64,000 nucleotides of DNA from positions 1 to 64,000 of the forward strand of contig CAKZSH010000174.1 in the NCBI GenBank assembly GCA_937918905.1, given 5' to 3'. The notes beneath the pieces are model-generated. The model made no database searches. It worked only from the letters and a program-made list of their open reading frames with translations, and was not told where the DNA came from. Numbering within the stretch: position 1 is the first letter of the stretch; each line of letters begins with the position of its first letter. Of this stretch, positions 36,814 through 45,611 are shown one piece after another. This stretch comes from an uncultured Saprospiraceae bacterium. GTDB lineage: Bacteria; Bacteroidota; Bacteroidia; Chitinophagales; Saprospiraceae. The translations under genes and the position numbers were made by a program.

Positions 36814-36911
36814 GATTGTTAAATTGTTTCGCTTCGCTGATGGTTAGATTGTTATCTCAAAATCTATTGACAACAATCTAACCATCAGCGAAGCGAAACA
36901 ATTTAACAATC
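36814..36911. repeat. Hairpin with perfect 40-bp stem
   Basis: GATTGTTAAATTGTTTCGCTTCGCTGATGGTTAGATTGTT (36814-36853) / exact reverse complement (36872-36911). Confidence 0.98.
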
Positions 36912-36919
36912 AAGTAACT

Positions 36920-37516
36920 TTAGATTTTATAAACTTTTCTTTTCTTCTTTGGTTTCTTCGATTTTTCCTTTTTCTCCTCTTGGTTATTTCCTCTAGGTAC
37001 TCGTTCTATTTTTGGCATATTGAAAAACTCATCCATATCTGGGAAGTTGAAAAAATCGTCAGAAGGAAATTGGAACATATCCATATTGCCCTGTGATCTT
37101 CGTTGAGGTTTTTCAATAATACCATCAGGATTTTCTAATACTATAATTTCAATCGGTTGAGTCTCCAATGTTTTTCCATCAGCATCAATAAACGCTGGTT
37201 CAACATAGAGGTTGCCAATTTCTTTTGGTTTGATATAATAAGTGTAAGAAATACTTTGAGTCGTCACGCCGTTCATCATACTGAAACTACTCGATTGATT
37301 TGGCCCACTGACAATATCAAAACCTTCAAACTTCGGAGCTTCAAATTGACTTCCACTTGAATTTTTTAAAGTAAAAGTAACTTCAATATAATTTCCCAAG
37401 AGAACGGAAGCCTGACTTACCGTTACTGAAAATTGGGGTTCTTCTTGAATTACTTCAGCCTGTGCCTGAAAAATAAAAAGCATTAAAAAACAACTGAGGT
37501 TAATTAATTTTTTCAT
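36920..37516 (-). CDS. Truncated BatD-like protein (N-terminal Ig domain only, basic C-terminal tail)
   Basis: FSVTVSQASVLLGNYIEVTFTLKNSSGSQFEAPKFEGFDIVSGPNQSSSFSMMNG...; ends KKEKSKKPKKKRKVYKI. Confidence 0.75.
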   Translation of the reverse strand: MKKLINLSCFLMLFIFQAQAEVIQEEPQFSVTVSQASVLLGNYIEVTFTLKNSSGSQFEAPKFEGFDIVSGPNQSSSFSMMNGVTTQSISYTYYIKPKEIGNLYVEPAFIDADGKTLETQPIEIIVLENPDGIIEKPQRRSQGNMDMFQFPSDDFFNFPDMDEFFNMPKIERVPRGNNQEEKKEKSKKPKKKRKVYKI

Positions 37517-37586
37517 CGTTCAAATTTTTTTAATTAAAAAATAGAGGTCAGAGGACAGTCTGTCCTCAGTCTTCTCATTAACAAAT

Positions 37587-38312
37587 TTACCAATCCTTTT
37601 CGGGTTTCTTTCCATTGCCTTTAGCTTTTCTCAATTTCTCTTGTACTTTCTTTTCTTCATCATCCATAATTTTGAGAAGTTCCATGGCTTCTTCTTTATT
37701 GAGGTCTTTGGCAGCTTCTTGTTGTTGAGGTTGTTGCTGCTGTTGTTGATCTTGATTCTCTTGAGATTGACTTTGCTGTTGTTGTTGCTGCTGTTGCTGT
37801 TCTTGTTGTTCTTGCTCCTTCTGATCTTGATTTTGTTGTTGTTGCTGCTGCTGTTGTTGCTGTTGCTGGCGTTGAAGCAAACGTTGAGTTAGGGCTAAAT
37901 TCTTTTTCGTGTCTGCATCATTTGGATTTAGACGGAGTGAATTTTTGTAGGCTTCAATGCTTTTTTCTAATCCTTCACCTTGCTCTGCTTTTGCTTTTTG
38001 AAAATGAGCATTTCCCAAATTATAATACGCATTAGATTTTATTTGATCGTCTTTTGCCATTTGGGCAGCCGAAGAAAAATGTTTGATAGCCTCATCGTAA
38101 CCATCTGTTTTGTAAGTAGCATTTCCGAGGTTAAATTTCCCCTTGATATTGGAAGGATCTTGTTCCAATGCTTTGTAATAATTTTCAGCGGCTGTTGCAA
38201 AATCTTCTTCTTCGTAAGCACTATTTCCATTCCGCAATAATTTATGTGCAGATTGGGAAAATACCAATTGTCCGATGAAAATTAAGAGTGATGTGAAAAT
38301 GATTTTTTTCAT
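37587..38312 (-). CDS. Bat-locus TPR protein (BatC-like) with poly-Gln region
   Basis: SAHKLLRNGNSAYEEEDFATAAENYYKALEQDPSNIKGKFNLGNATYKTDGYDEAIKHF; poly-Q stretch. Confidence 0.85.
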   Translation of the reverse strand: MKKIIFTSLLIFIGQLVFSQSAHKLLRNGNSAYEEEDFATAAENYYKALEQDPSNIKGKFNLGNATYKTDGYDEAIKHFSSAAQMAKDDQIKSNAYYNLGNAHFQKAKAEQGEGLEKSIEAYKNSLRLNPNDADTKKNLALTQRLLQRQQQQQQQQQQQQNQDQKEQEQQEQQQQQQQQQSQSQENQDQQQQQQPQQQEAAKDLNKEEAMELLKIMDDEEKKVQEKLRKAKGNGKKPEKDW

Positions 38313-38403
38313 AAAAGATATATTTTGATTTCCGTTTTCAAGCGATACAAATTTCGTAAATAGATTTTTTTTTAGCAATTCTTTTTTTGTTAAAATTTAT
38401 TTT

Positions 38404-38565
38404 TTGAGATCGCTTCGCTGTGAGAGGAGAGACCGTGCGCTGTGCTTACTGTCAGAGGTGAGACTACGTAAATCGTAGAAACCGAAATTCGTCAGTCTCA
38501 CAGCGAAGCGATCTCACAAGGAGCAAAGCGACTGGTCTGACCTCTGACAGCGAAGTGGTCTCAAA
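38404..38565. repeat. Complex multi-arm inverted repeat (family C: AGTCTCACAGCGAAGCGA)
   Basis: TGAGATCGCTTCGCTGTGAG / CTCACAGCGAAGCGATCTCA plus GTCAGAGGTGAGAC/GACCTCTGAC arms. Confidence 0.93.
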
Positions 38566-39727
38566 AAGAAATTCCATTGAGCAGATAAAGTAATGAAGCT
38601 ACTGCCAAGACAACTGCAACCATTATCAATCCTATTCGAAGTGGTTTATTATAAACGGGATAGATCGATTCTATATTTTCCCATTGTGCTATTGCACCTC
38701 CTAGCAAGGTACTCAAAAATGCAACACCAAAGAACAATCCATTTCCTGAAATCCAATAAATGAAGGAGGATAAAATATTTAGAGTTGCCAACATTTCAAA
38801 TGGTAAAGATGGGTTGGCCAGTTCGAAGTACGTTTGATTAAATTTTTTATTTAAAAAACTGAATTTCAAAAATGGTCGTATCCACCAAAAGATTAAAATA
38901 GGAATCATCAATAAACTAGCAATGATCCAAATTATAAAATGTGGAGTTTGTCCATCTGAAATAATAACACTTGGTATAAAAGTAATAGCACCTAAAATCA
39001 AAGTAGGTCGGAGAAGGTTCCTACTTTTCCCCATCAAAAAATTAATAAAAATATTCCACGGAGTAGTAGTACGAGTTCGTGCTTCTAACCAAAGAGCTAA
39101 CATTTCTTCGTTTTGTGGATGTAATTCAACAGCAGTTTTAAGATGCGTTTCTGCGTTGGAGAAATCTTTCTTTTTCCAATAAAGCGAGGCTTTGACAAAA
39201 TGCGCTTGTGCGTCTTCAGGGTTTAGTCGAAGTGCTTTTTCGGCCAGATTTAGGGCATTATCTTTTGAGTCATCCGTTTCTTGTTCAATCAAACTCATCA
39301 ACTTCAATGCAGCCTCATTGTTAGGATTGAGGGAAAGGCTACGGTTCAACATTCGTTTGGCAATTTTGATTTGGTTAAAACCCAAATGGCTTTTTGCGAG
39401 TTGGAAAAAATATTGACTATTATCTGGATTAATTTGAATGGCAGCTTCTAGGTATTTTCGTGCTATGGGGTATTCGTCTTTTTGATTGTAAAGTACACCA
39501 AGCGTAAAAAGAATTCCATCTGAATTGGGATTATAGGAGAGGGCAGTTTTACCAATCTCTTCGGCCTCATTATATTTTTCTAATTGAATGTTGGACAACA
39601 TCATTAAGAAAAAAGCTCGTTCATTTTCTATATCATATTGAAGTGCTTTTTGTGCCTCTTGGCAACATTGTTCGAATCGATTTAAGTTATATAATTGATT
39701 CGCTCTATTTAGATGGTAATGTATCAT
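38561..39727 (-). CDS. TPR repeat membrane protein
   Basis: Multiple TPR motifs (NPNNEAALKLM, NPEDAQAHFVKASLYWKKKDFSNAETHLKTAVEL) and C-terminal TM helices. Confidence 0.8.
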   Translation of the reverse strand: MIHYHLNRANQLYNLNRFEQCCQEAQKALQYDIENERAFFLMMLSNIQLEKYNEAEEIGKTALSYNPNSDGILFTLGVLYNQKDEYPIARKYLEAAIQINPDNSQYFFQLAKSHLGFNQIKIAKRMLNRSLSLNPNNEAALKLMSLIEQETDDSKDNALNLAEKALRLNPEDAQAHFVKASLYWKKKDFSNAETHLKTAVELHPQNEEMLALWLEARTRTTTPWNIFINFLMGKSRNLLRPTLILGAITFIPSVIISDGQTPHFIIWIIASLLMIPILIFWWIRPFLKFSFLNKKFNQTYFELANPSLPFEMLATLNILSSFIYWISGNGLFFGVAFLSTLLGGAIAQWENIESIYPVYNKPLRIGLIMVAVVLAVASLLYLLNGISF

Positions 39728-39888
39728 AGCTCCAGCTCCCGAAGCATCGGGAGAGCCTTTTTTTTATGTGCTGGCGCATATGAAAAAAAATAGATGTTAC
39801 TGGGTGTTTTCATAAAAAGGTATTTACACATAAAAGGTTTAAAAACTCATACTTTGAAGTATGTAAAAAATCATCGAATAGCAAATTT

Positions 39889-40020
39889 TGAAGAAGGGAA
39901 AAAGGGAAGACGGATTTACGATTTGAGAAGTATTGTCGAATACTGGTGAAAGGGAGATTCACCGATTTCCGAAAAACTTCTCAAATCGTAAATCCGTCTT
40001 CCCTTTTTCCCTTCTTCAAA
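39889..40020. repeat. Long hairpin (family A; 43 nt identical to 16315-16357)
   Basis: TGAAGAAGGGAAAAAGGGAAGACGGATTTACGATTTGAGAAGTATTGTCGAATACTGGTGAA / TTCACCGATTTCCGAAAAACTTCTCAAATCGTAAATCCGTCTTCCCTTTTTCCCTTCTTCAAA. Confidence 0.97.
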
Positions 40021-40069
40021 ATTCCTAAACTTTTTTCCTTGCCGAAAGGCAAAGAAAAAAAGCTCCCCT

Positions 40070-41104
40070 TTAGGGGCTGGGGGTAAACATGTCTTTCCCC
40101 TTCAAATATTTATTCTTTCGATAAGAAAGGAAAAATTCTCCAATAATAAATAACAATGCTAATGCAATAAACCATTGGAAGTAACTTTCATATTCCGTAA
40201 AGGAACGGGTTTCAAATTCTCGTTTTTCTATTTTCTCAATCCGTTCTTGAAGTGCGGTGATAATTTTGTCACCATCAGAAATATTAAAATAATCACCATC
40301 TCCTGCCGTAGCGAGATCAGCTAACATTTGTTCATTGATAGCAGTTTTTACAGCTTGACCATCTTTATCTCTTTTGTAATCTCGAAAACCTGCAATCTCT
40401 ACTGGAATCAAACTTCCCTGAGTGGTACCTACTCCGACAGTATAAATCAACATTCCATTTTGACGAACTTCCTTTGCTTTGGAAAGTGCTTCTTCATCAT
40501 GATTTTCACCATCTGAAATGATGACCATGGCTTTGTGTTGTTTGTTATCTTGTTCAAATGATTGTTCGGCAAGTTGGATGGCTTCGCTGATGGCGGTTCC
40601 TTGAGTAGGGGCCATTCGGGTATTGGTACTTTGGAGAAACATTTCAGCTGCGGCGTAATCAGTTGTCAGAGGCATTTGCAAATAAGCATTTCCTGCAAAA
40701 ATGATCGTTCCAATTCTTTCTCCTTTTAATTTTTCGACAAGGTCTTGGGCAAATCTTTTGGCACGTTCCAATCGGTTAGGAGAAATATCGGTAGCCAACA
40801 TACTTTCTGAAATATCCAAGGCAATAAATACATCGACACTTTTTCTTTTTACTTTTTCTCGTTTTGCTCCCCATTGTGGATTGGCCCATGCGATGATTAA
40901 TGCAGACAATCCTAACATTAATAATACAAATTTGATGGTATGCTTATAGCGACTCATTTGTGGAATCAATTGATCTAACAAACTAACATCCGCAAATTTT
41001 TCCATCGCTCGTTTACGGGCATACCACATCCACAAAAACACTCCAATCAATATCGGAATGAGTCCAAATGAATACAAATTTTCTATTTCTTCAAAACGAA
41101 ACAT
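40070..41104 (-). CDS. batB: BatB-like VWA domain protein
   Basis: VDVFIALDISESMLATDISPNRLERAKRFAQDLVEKLKGERIGTIIFAGNAYLQMPLTTDY. Confidence 0.9.
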   Translation of the reverse strand: MFRFEEIENLYSFGLIPILIGVFLWMWYARKRAMEKFADVSLLDQLIPQMSRYKHTIKFVLLMLGLSALIIAWANPQWGAKREKVKRKSVDVFIALDISESMLATDISPNRLERAKRFAQDLVEKLKGERIGTIIFAGNAYLQMPLTTDYAAAEMFLQSTNTRMAPTQGTAISEAIQLAEQSFEQDNKQHKAMVIISDGENHDEEALSKAKEVRQNGMLIYTVGVGTTQGSLIPVEIAGFRDYKRDKDGQAVKTAINEQMLADLATAGDGDYFNISDGDKIITALQERIEKIEKREFETRSFTEYESYFQWFIALALLFIIGEFFLSYRKNKYLKGKDMFTPSP

Positions 41105-41118
41105 AATTTAAAATTTAG

Positions 41119-41275
41119 CCCCCGACCTCTTTTTGAATATCGAATATCGAACAAGGAACAAGGAATATCGAAGTTTGACGAATACTTGTGAGTTCTCCTT
41201 ATAACCATTAGTTCGTCAAACTTCGACATTCCTTGTTCCTTATTCCTTGTTCGATATTCAAAAGGGGTAGGGGGT
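41119..41275. repeat. Long hairpin (family B) ending at the batA stop
   Basis: CCCCCGACCTCTTTTTGAATATCGAATATCGAACAAGGAACAAGGAATATCGAAGTTTGACGAATA / AGTTCGTCAAACTTCGACATTCCTTGTTCC...TTGTTCGATATTCAAAAGGGGTAGGGGG. Confidence 0.96.
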
Positions 41276-42283
41276 TTACGGAATTGTACGAAACACCGTA
41301 TACCTTAATAATATTTCTAACACTAAAAATACAATTGCTAATAATGCGAAAAAATAAAACTCTTCGCTATATCTTTTTATCGTAGTGACTTCGATTTTTG
41401 TTTTTTCTAATTGGTCAATGGTTTGGTAAATTTGTTCCAAACTCTGTTTGTCGATGGCTCTAAAATATTGTCCTCCTGTCATTTCAGACAATTGTTTTAA
41501 AAGGTCCTCATCAAATTTCACTTCAGCTAGTCCGAACACATAATCTCCATTGCTTCTTCTTCGTACAGGAGTTCTTGCACTTCCTCTTGAACCTACTCCA
41601 ATGGTATAAACTTTTACGCCTAACTCCCTTGCAATTTCGGCAGCGGTGAGTGGTTTGATGTATCCAGCATTGTTGTCACCGTCAGTTAAGAGAATGACAA
41701 TTTTACTTTTGGCTTCGCTATCTTTTAAGCGATTGATGGCAGTTGACAATCCCATTCCGATAGCCGTTCCATCTTCCAAAATTCCACATTGCAATCCCTC
41801 CAAAAATTCTTTTAAAACTCGATGGTCGGTAGTCAAAGGACATTGGGTAAATGCTTCTCCTGCAAAAACTGCCAAGCCAATTCGATCATACTCTCGTTTG
41901 TCTACGAAGTCAGAAGCGACCATTTTACTTACTTCCAAACGATCAGGATTAAAATCTTGTGCTAACATACTACTCGACAAATCCATCACTAAAACAATGT
42001 CCACACCATCAGCAGTTATCTCTTGTTCTTTAAGTGTTTTTTGAGGACGAGCTAAAGCAAAAATTAAAGCTGCCACCGTCAATGCTCGAAGGATGGGCAA
42101 AAGGATTCTTAATTTTCCTCTCCAACTACTTTCTTCAAATGCTTCAAGACTTGGAAGATTTAAGTTCGCGTATCTTTTTTCTCTTTGTAAAAAATACCAA
42201 ATGCCCATAGCTGGAATAAGGAGCAATCCTATAAACCAGTATGGATTTAAAAAACTGATATTTTCTAAAATGGAAAGTAACAT
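41276..42283 (-). CDS. batA: BatA-like VWA domain protein
   Basis: VDIVLVMDLSSSMLAQDFNPDRLEVSKMVASDFVDKREYDRIGLAVFAGEAFTQCPLTTDH. Confidence 0.9.
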   Translation of the reverse strand: MLLSILENISFLNPYWFIGLLLIPAMGIWYFLQREKRYANLNLPSLEAFEESSWRGKLRILLPILRALTVAALIFALARPQKTLKEQEITADGVDIVLVMDLSSSMLAQDFNPDRLEVSKMVASDFVDKREYDRIGLAVFAGEAFTQCPLTTDHRVLKEFLEGLQCGILEDGTAIGMGLSTAINRLKDSEAKSKIVILLTDGDNNAGYIKPLTAAEIARELGVKVYTIGVGSRGSARTPVRRRSNGDYVFGLAEVKFDEDLLKQLSEMTGGQYFRAIDKQSLEQIYQTIDQLEKTKIEVTTIKRYSEEFYFFALLAIVFLVLEILLRYTVFRTIP

Positions 42284-42289
42284 TCTATT

Positions 42290-42405
42290 AATTTGTTTAT
42301 TAGTTGATTGGTTAATTTGTTGATTAGGTTTCTATATCGTGTTAAAAAAAATCACACGGTGTTTTGACCTAATTAACAAATCCACTATTTAACCGATCAA
42401 CTTTT
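42290..42405. repeat. Long imperfect hairpin (family H)
   Basis: GTTTATTAGTTGATTGGTTAATTTGTTGATTAGGT / ACCTAATTAACAAATCCACTATTTAACCGATCAAC. Confidence 0.8.
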
Positions 42406-43968
42406 AATCACAACCTCCGTCCCCGTTCGTTCATCATATCGGACTTTACGTTGTTTGTTAGCAATCGCAGAACCGATACTCAATATGAATGAAATATCTC
42501 TTGACTTAAAAACCATTCGTCTAACGGCTTGCCATACGGAGATTTTTTGTTGAGTATTTTCTTTAAAAATTCGCATCCCTAAAATCAGTTTCCCTGGCGA
42601 ACCTCCGAATACAGGTGCATAGCCAAAAAGGAAAAAAAGGAAAACTAAAAAGCCTACAACTTGAAATATTCCTCCTACGATCATATCGTCTTTTGCAAAA
42701 CCTATGGAAGGTGGAATCGCAACTATTGCAAACCACAGGAAGACATGTAAAAAGAGAAACGGAATATCAAGCAAGATCGCATACAACCGATAATCCAAAC
42801 GTGCTAATTTATAATCTTCCTTTTGCGATGCTTCCAAGGCTTGAGCATAGGCCATTTCTTGTTCTGCTTTTTCTTGCTCAATCTGCGCAGTTGATTTTTT
42901 AGTTGATGTAACAAACTCCTCTGCCTTTGCCATAAATTGATCGTGGACATTTGCATCAGGTTCCGCTTTTGCAAATTTCACTAGATCGGCAACTTGCAAA
43001 ATGTTCTGTAAATCATTTTGCAAACTCTCTTTTAAGTTAAGTGATTTTAAATCTTGTCCAATTTGAAAAGTCGTATTTTCCAATGCATTAATGTCATAAC
43101 GATTTTCCAAATATTCTCGAATAATATAAGTTAGTTGACTTTGATATTCTTTAATATTTCCTTTTTGCCAGACTTCCTCATTTTTCAAATTTTGTAATTT
43201 ATCCATCGCAATAACACTTGCTGGAATATATTCCTTGGGAGGTTCGATGACGGCTTGAGGCTCACTTCGTTTCTTCATCACCAGATAAATCAAACCAATC
43301 AAAAGAATCAAGCCCAACAAAAACATTCCTGCTGGAATCAAAAAATCTTGAACCCAATCGAATGGTTCATCAATGATGGTTTTAAGTGGAGCAACGGTTA
43401 AAGAGTCGATAGGTTGAGTTTCTTTTTCCAAAGGAGAACCAACCAAAATTTGAATATCTCGTGCTGTCGTAGTTCGAAGCTGACCATTTTGTTCATACTC
43501 AATAATAGGAGAAAGGATTTTATGAATCCCTTCTTCCCAAAAAGTAAAAGAGAGTTCATTTTCTTTTAAAATTTGCTGACCTGTATTTTGAGTGGTCCAT
43601 TTGGCTTCACTTCCTGCCAGCATCATCGCATCTCCTGGAGCTGTCCAATTACCATAATTTTTAATTTCCATGACTTCTTTACTAAACCCTTGCGAACGAA
43701 AGTACTCTTCCAATTGCGCCATTTTTTCAGGGTTGTTAGTAAATGAAGTGTCTTGATAAAATGCTTCTTTGGTAAGTGGATCTGTTTGGATGGGCTTTAA
43801 ATCAATAGATCGAATGGTCACATTAGCAGGATGCGCCAACTTTAATCGGTAAACATTATTGTCTCCGATCTGCATGGTATCTCTATCAAACTCCACAGAA
43901 AAAGTTACCTGTGCAGTACTGATTTTTACCAAAAAAAATAAAAATATAATGAGATATATTCTTTGCAT
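42397..43968 (-). CDS. Bat-locus membrane protein with C-terminal RDD domain
   Basis: LARLDYRLYAILLDIPFLFLHVFLWF...FGGSPGKLILGMRIFKENTQQKISVWQAVRR. Confidence 0.75.
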   Translation of the reverse strand: MQRIYLIIFLFFLVKISTAQVTFSVEFDRDTMQIGDNNVYRLKLAHPANVTIRSIDLKPIQTDPLTKEAFYQDTSFTNNPEKMAQLEEYFRSQGFSKEVMEIKNYGNWTAPGDAMMLAGSEAKWTTQNTGQQILKENELSFTFWEEGIHKILSPIIEYEQNGQLRTTTARDIQILVGSPLEKETQPIDSLTVAPLKTIIDEPFDWVQDFLIPAGMFLLGLILLIGLIYLVMKKRSEPQAVIEPPKEYIPASVIAMDKLQNLKNEEVWQKGNIKEYQSQLTYIIREYLENRYDINALENTTFQIGQDLKSLNLKESLQNDLQNILQVADLVKFAKAEPDANVHDQFMAKAEEFVTSTKKSTAQIEQEKAEQEMAYAQALEASQKEDYKLARLDYRLYAILLDIPFLFLHVFLWFAIVAIPPSIGFAKDDMIVGGIFQVVGFLVFLFFLFGYAPVFGGSPGKLILGMRIFKENTQQKISVWQAVRRMVFKSRDISFILSIGSAIANKQRKVRYDERTGTEVVIKS

Positions 43969-43971
43969 TTT

Positions 43972-44358
43972 TTATACTGTAATTTCGATATGGTTTCCTT
44001 CTGGATCGAGAATAACACTTTCGTAATATCCATCACCAGTTGTTCTTGGTTCTCCAAAAATTTCAAAACCATCTGTTCTAAACAACTCCGTCATTTGATT
44101 TACTTTTTCTTTGCTGCCTACCGAGACCGCAAAGTGTGCTAATCCTTGAATCAATTCTTTCTTACCTATTTGTTTTGCAATGTCAGATCGATGCATAATT
44201 TCAAGTCTTGCACCATTTTCAAATGATAAAAAATAGGAAGTAAACTGCTTCTTTTTGTTATTATATTTTTCACCGCTTTGAGCATTGAAATATTTGTGAT
44301 AAAATTTTTTCATCACTTCTAAATCATTTACCCAAATTGCTAAGTGTTCTATTCGCAT
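43972..44358 (-). CDS. VOC family (glyoxalase-like) protein
   Basis: MRIEHLAIWVNDLEVMKKFYHKYF...GLAHFAVSVGSKEKV...SVILDPEGNHIEI. Confidence 0.88.
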   Translation of the reverse strand: MRIEHLAIWVNDLEVMKKFYHKYFNAQSGEKYNNKKKQFTSYFLSFENGARLEIMHRSDIAKQIGKKELIQGLAHFAVSVGSKEKVNQMTELFRTDGFEIFGEPRTTGDGYYESVILDPEGNHIEITV

Positions 44359-44368
44359 ATTAATTTTG

Positions 44369-44419
44369 GTTCTTTGACAAATTCCGTGTTTTAACTGACC
44401 ACGGAATTTGTCAAAGAAC
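44369..44419. repeat. Hairpin with perfect 20-bp stem (family F)
   Basis: GTTCTTTGACAAATTCCGTG-ttttaactgac-CACGGAATTTGTCAAAGAAC. Confidence 0.95.
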
Positions 44420-44499
44420 TTTAATTTTGAATGATGAATTTTGAATGAAGAAAACTCGCCGTCCTAGATCATTCACAGTTCAACATTCACAGTTCACCG

Positions 44500-45369
44500 T
44501 TACTTTGATCTTCTTTTAAAAAATTCTAACAATTTATTTACATATGATTCATTGGTGCGAATCGTCACAGAATCTGCACCAGTTTTTATAAAAGTATCTT
44601 TAAAATAATTCATGTTGTTTTGAAACCAATCGGAATATTGTTGTCGAACTTTTTTACGGCTAGAATCAATCCAACGGGTTGCACCGGTCTCTGAATCTAC
44701 TGCTCGAATCAAACCTACATTGGGTAGCACTTCTTCTCTTGGGTCGATGATATGAATACCTACCACATCGTGTCGTCGTTTAGCAATACGAAGTGGTGCT
44801 TCATAATTTTTACTTAAAAAATCAGAGAGCACAAAACAGATGCATCTTTTTTTAATCAAACTATTGAGATATTCCAAAGCGACTCCGACATTGGTTCCTT
44901 GATCTTCTGCTTCAAAATTGAGTAGCTCACGAATGATTCGAAGGACGTGCTGTTTTCCTTTTTTAGGTGGGATAAATTTTTCGACTTTATCGGAAAAAAA
45001 TATTACACCTACTTTATCATTATTATTCAATGCTGAAAATGCAAGGACTGCAGCAATCTCAATATTGATTTCATTTTTAGTTTGTTTGACACTTCCAAAA
45101 AATGAAGATCGACTTACGTCAATTAATAACATCACCGTTAGCTCTCTTTCTTCTTCAAATATTTTGACGTGGGGTGAACCTGTACGTGCGGTTACATTCC
45201 AATCAATGTTTCGAACATCATCGCCATATTGATAATCTCGAACTTCACTAAAGGACATTCCTCTACCTTTGAAAGCACTATGGTACTCTCCTGAAAAGAT
45301 ATGTTTGCTCAAGCCTTTGGTCTTGATTTCTATCTTTCGTACTTTTTTTAGTAGTTCGTTTGTATCCAT
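44500..45369 (-). CDS. DUF58 domain-containing protein of bat locus
   Basis: FSEVRDYQYGDDVRNIDWNVTARTGSPHVKIFEEERELTVMLLIDVSRSS. Confidence 0.92.
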   Translation of the reverse strand: MDTNELLKKVRKIEIKTKGLSKHIFSGEYHSAFKGRGMSFSEVRDYQYGDDVRNIDWNVTARTGSPHVKIFEEERELTVMLLIDVSRSSFFGSVKQTKNEINIEIAAVLAFSALNNNDKVGVIFFSDKVEKFIPPKKGKQHVLRIIRELLNFEAEDQGTNVGVALEYLNSLIKKRCICFVLSDFLSKNYEAPLRIAKRRHDVVGIHIIDPREEVLPNVGLIRAVDSETGATRWIDSSRKKVRQQYSDWFQNNMNYFKDTFIKTGADSVTIRTNESYVNKLLEFFKRRSK

Positions 45370-45372
45370 TAT

Positions 45373-45474
45373 GTAGCTGCGGGTTTTAACCCGCAGAATA
45401 TTTATTTAAATGTTTTTGAAAATAATTTTTTGCAAAAATTATTTTTTTTACTGCGGGTTAAAACCCGCAGCTAC
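45373..45474. repeat. Inverted repeat with self-palindromic 24-bp arms
   Basis: GTAGCTGCGGGTTTTAACCCGCAG (45373-45396) / CTGCGGGTTAAAACCCGCAGCTAC (45451-45474). Confidence 0.97.
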
Positions 45475-45494
45475 TTTGAACGTGTCGAATAATT

Positions 45495-45611
45495 TTATAA
45501 CTCTCGCACCCAGATGTTTCGATAACTTACGGGGTTGCTGTGATCTTGTAACATGATGGCCGCTTTGCCGTGGGCGATATTTTTGGGTTGACCGATGTAT
45601 TTCGTAAGTTA
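45495..45611 (-). pseudogene. C-terminal relic of a DUF1080 (3-keto-disaccharide hydrolase-like) gene
   Basis: Reverse strand reads TKYIGQPKNIAHGKAAIMLQDHSNPVSYRNIWVREL*, matching the typical DUF1080 C-terminus (IMLQDHxNPVxYRNIWIREL) from memory. Confidence 0.75.

Noticed and set aside
37641-37892. Plus-strand poly-Leu ORF of 83 aa
   Set aside because: Antisense shadow of the poly-Gln coding tract.
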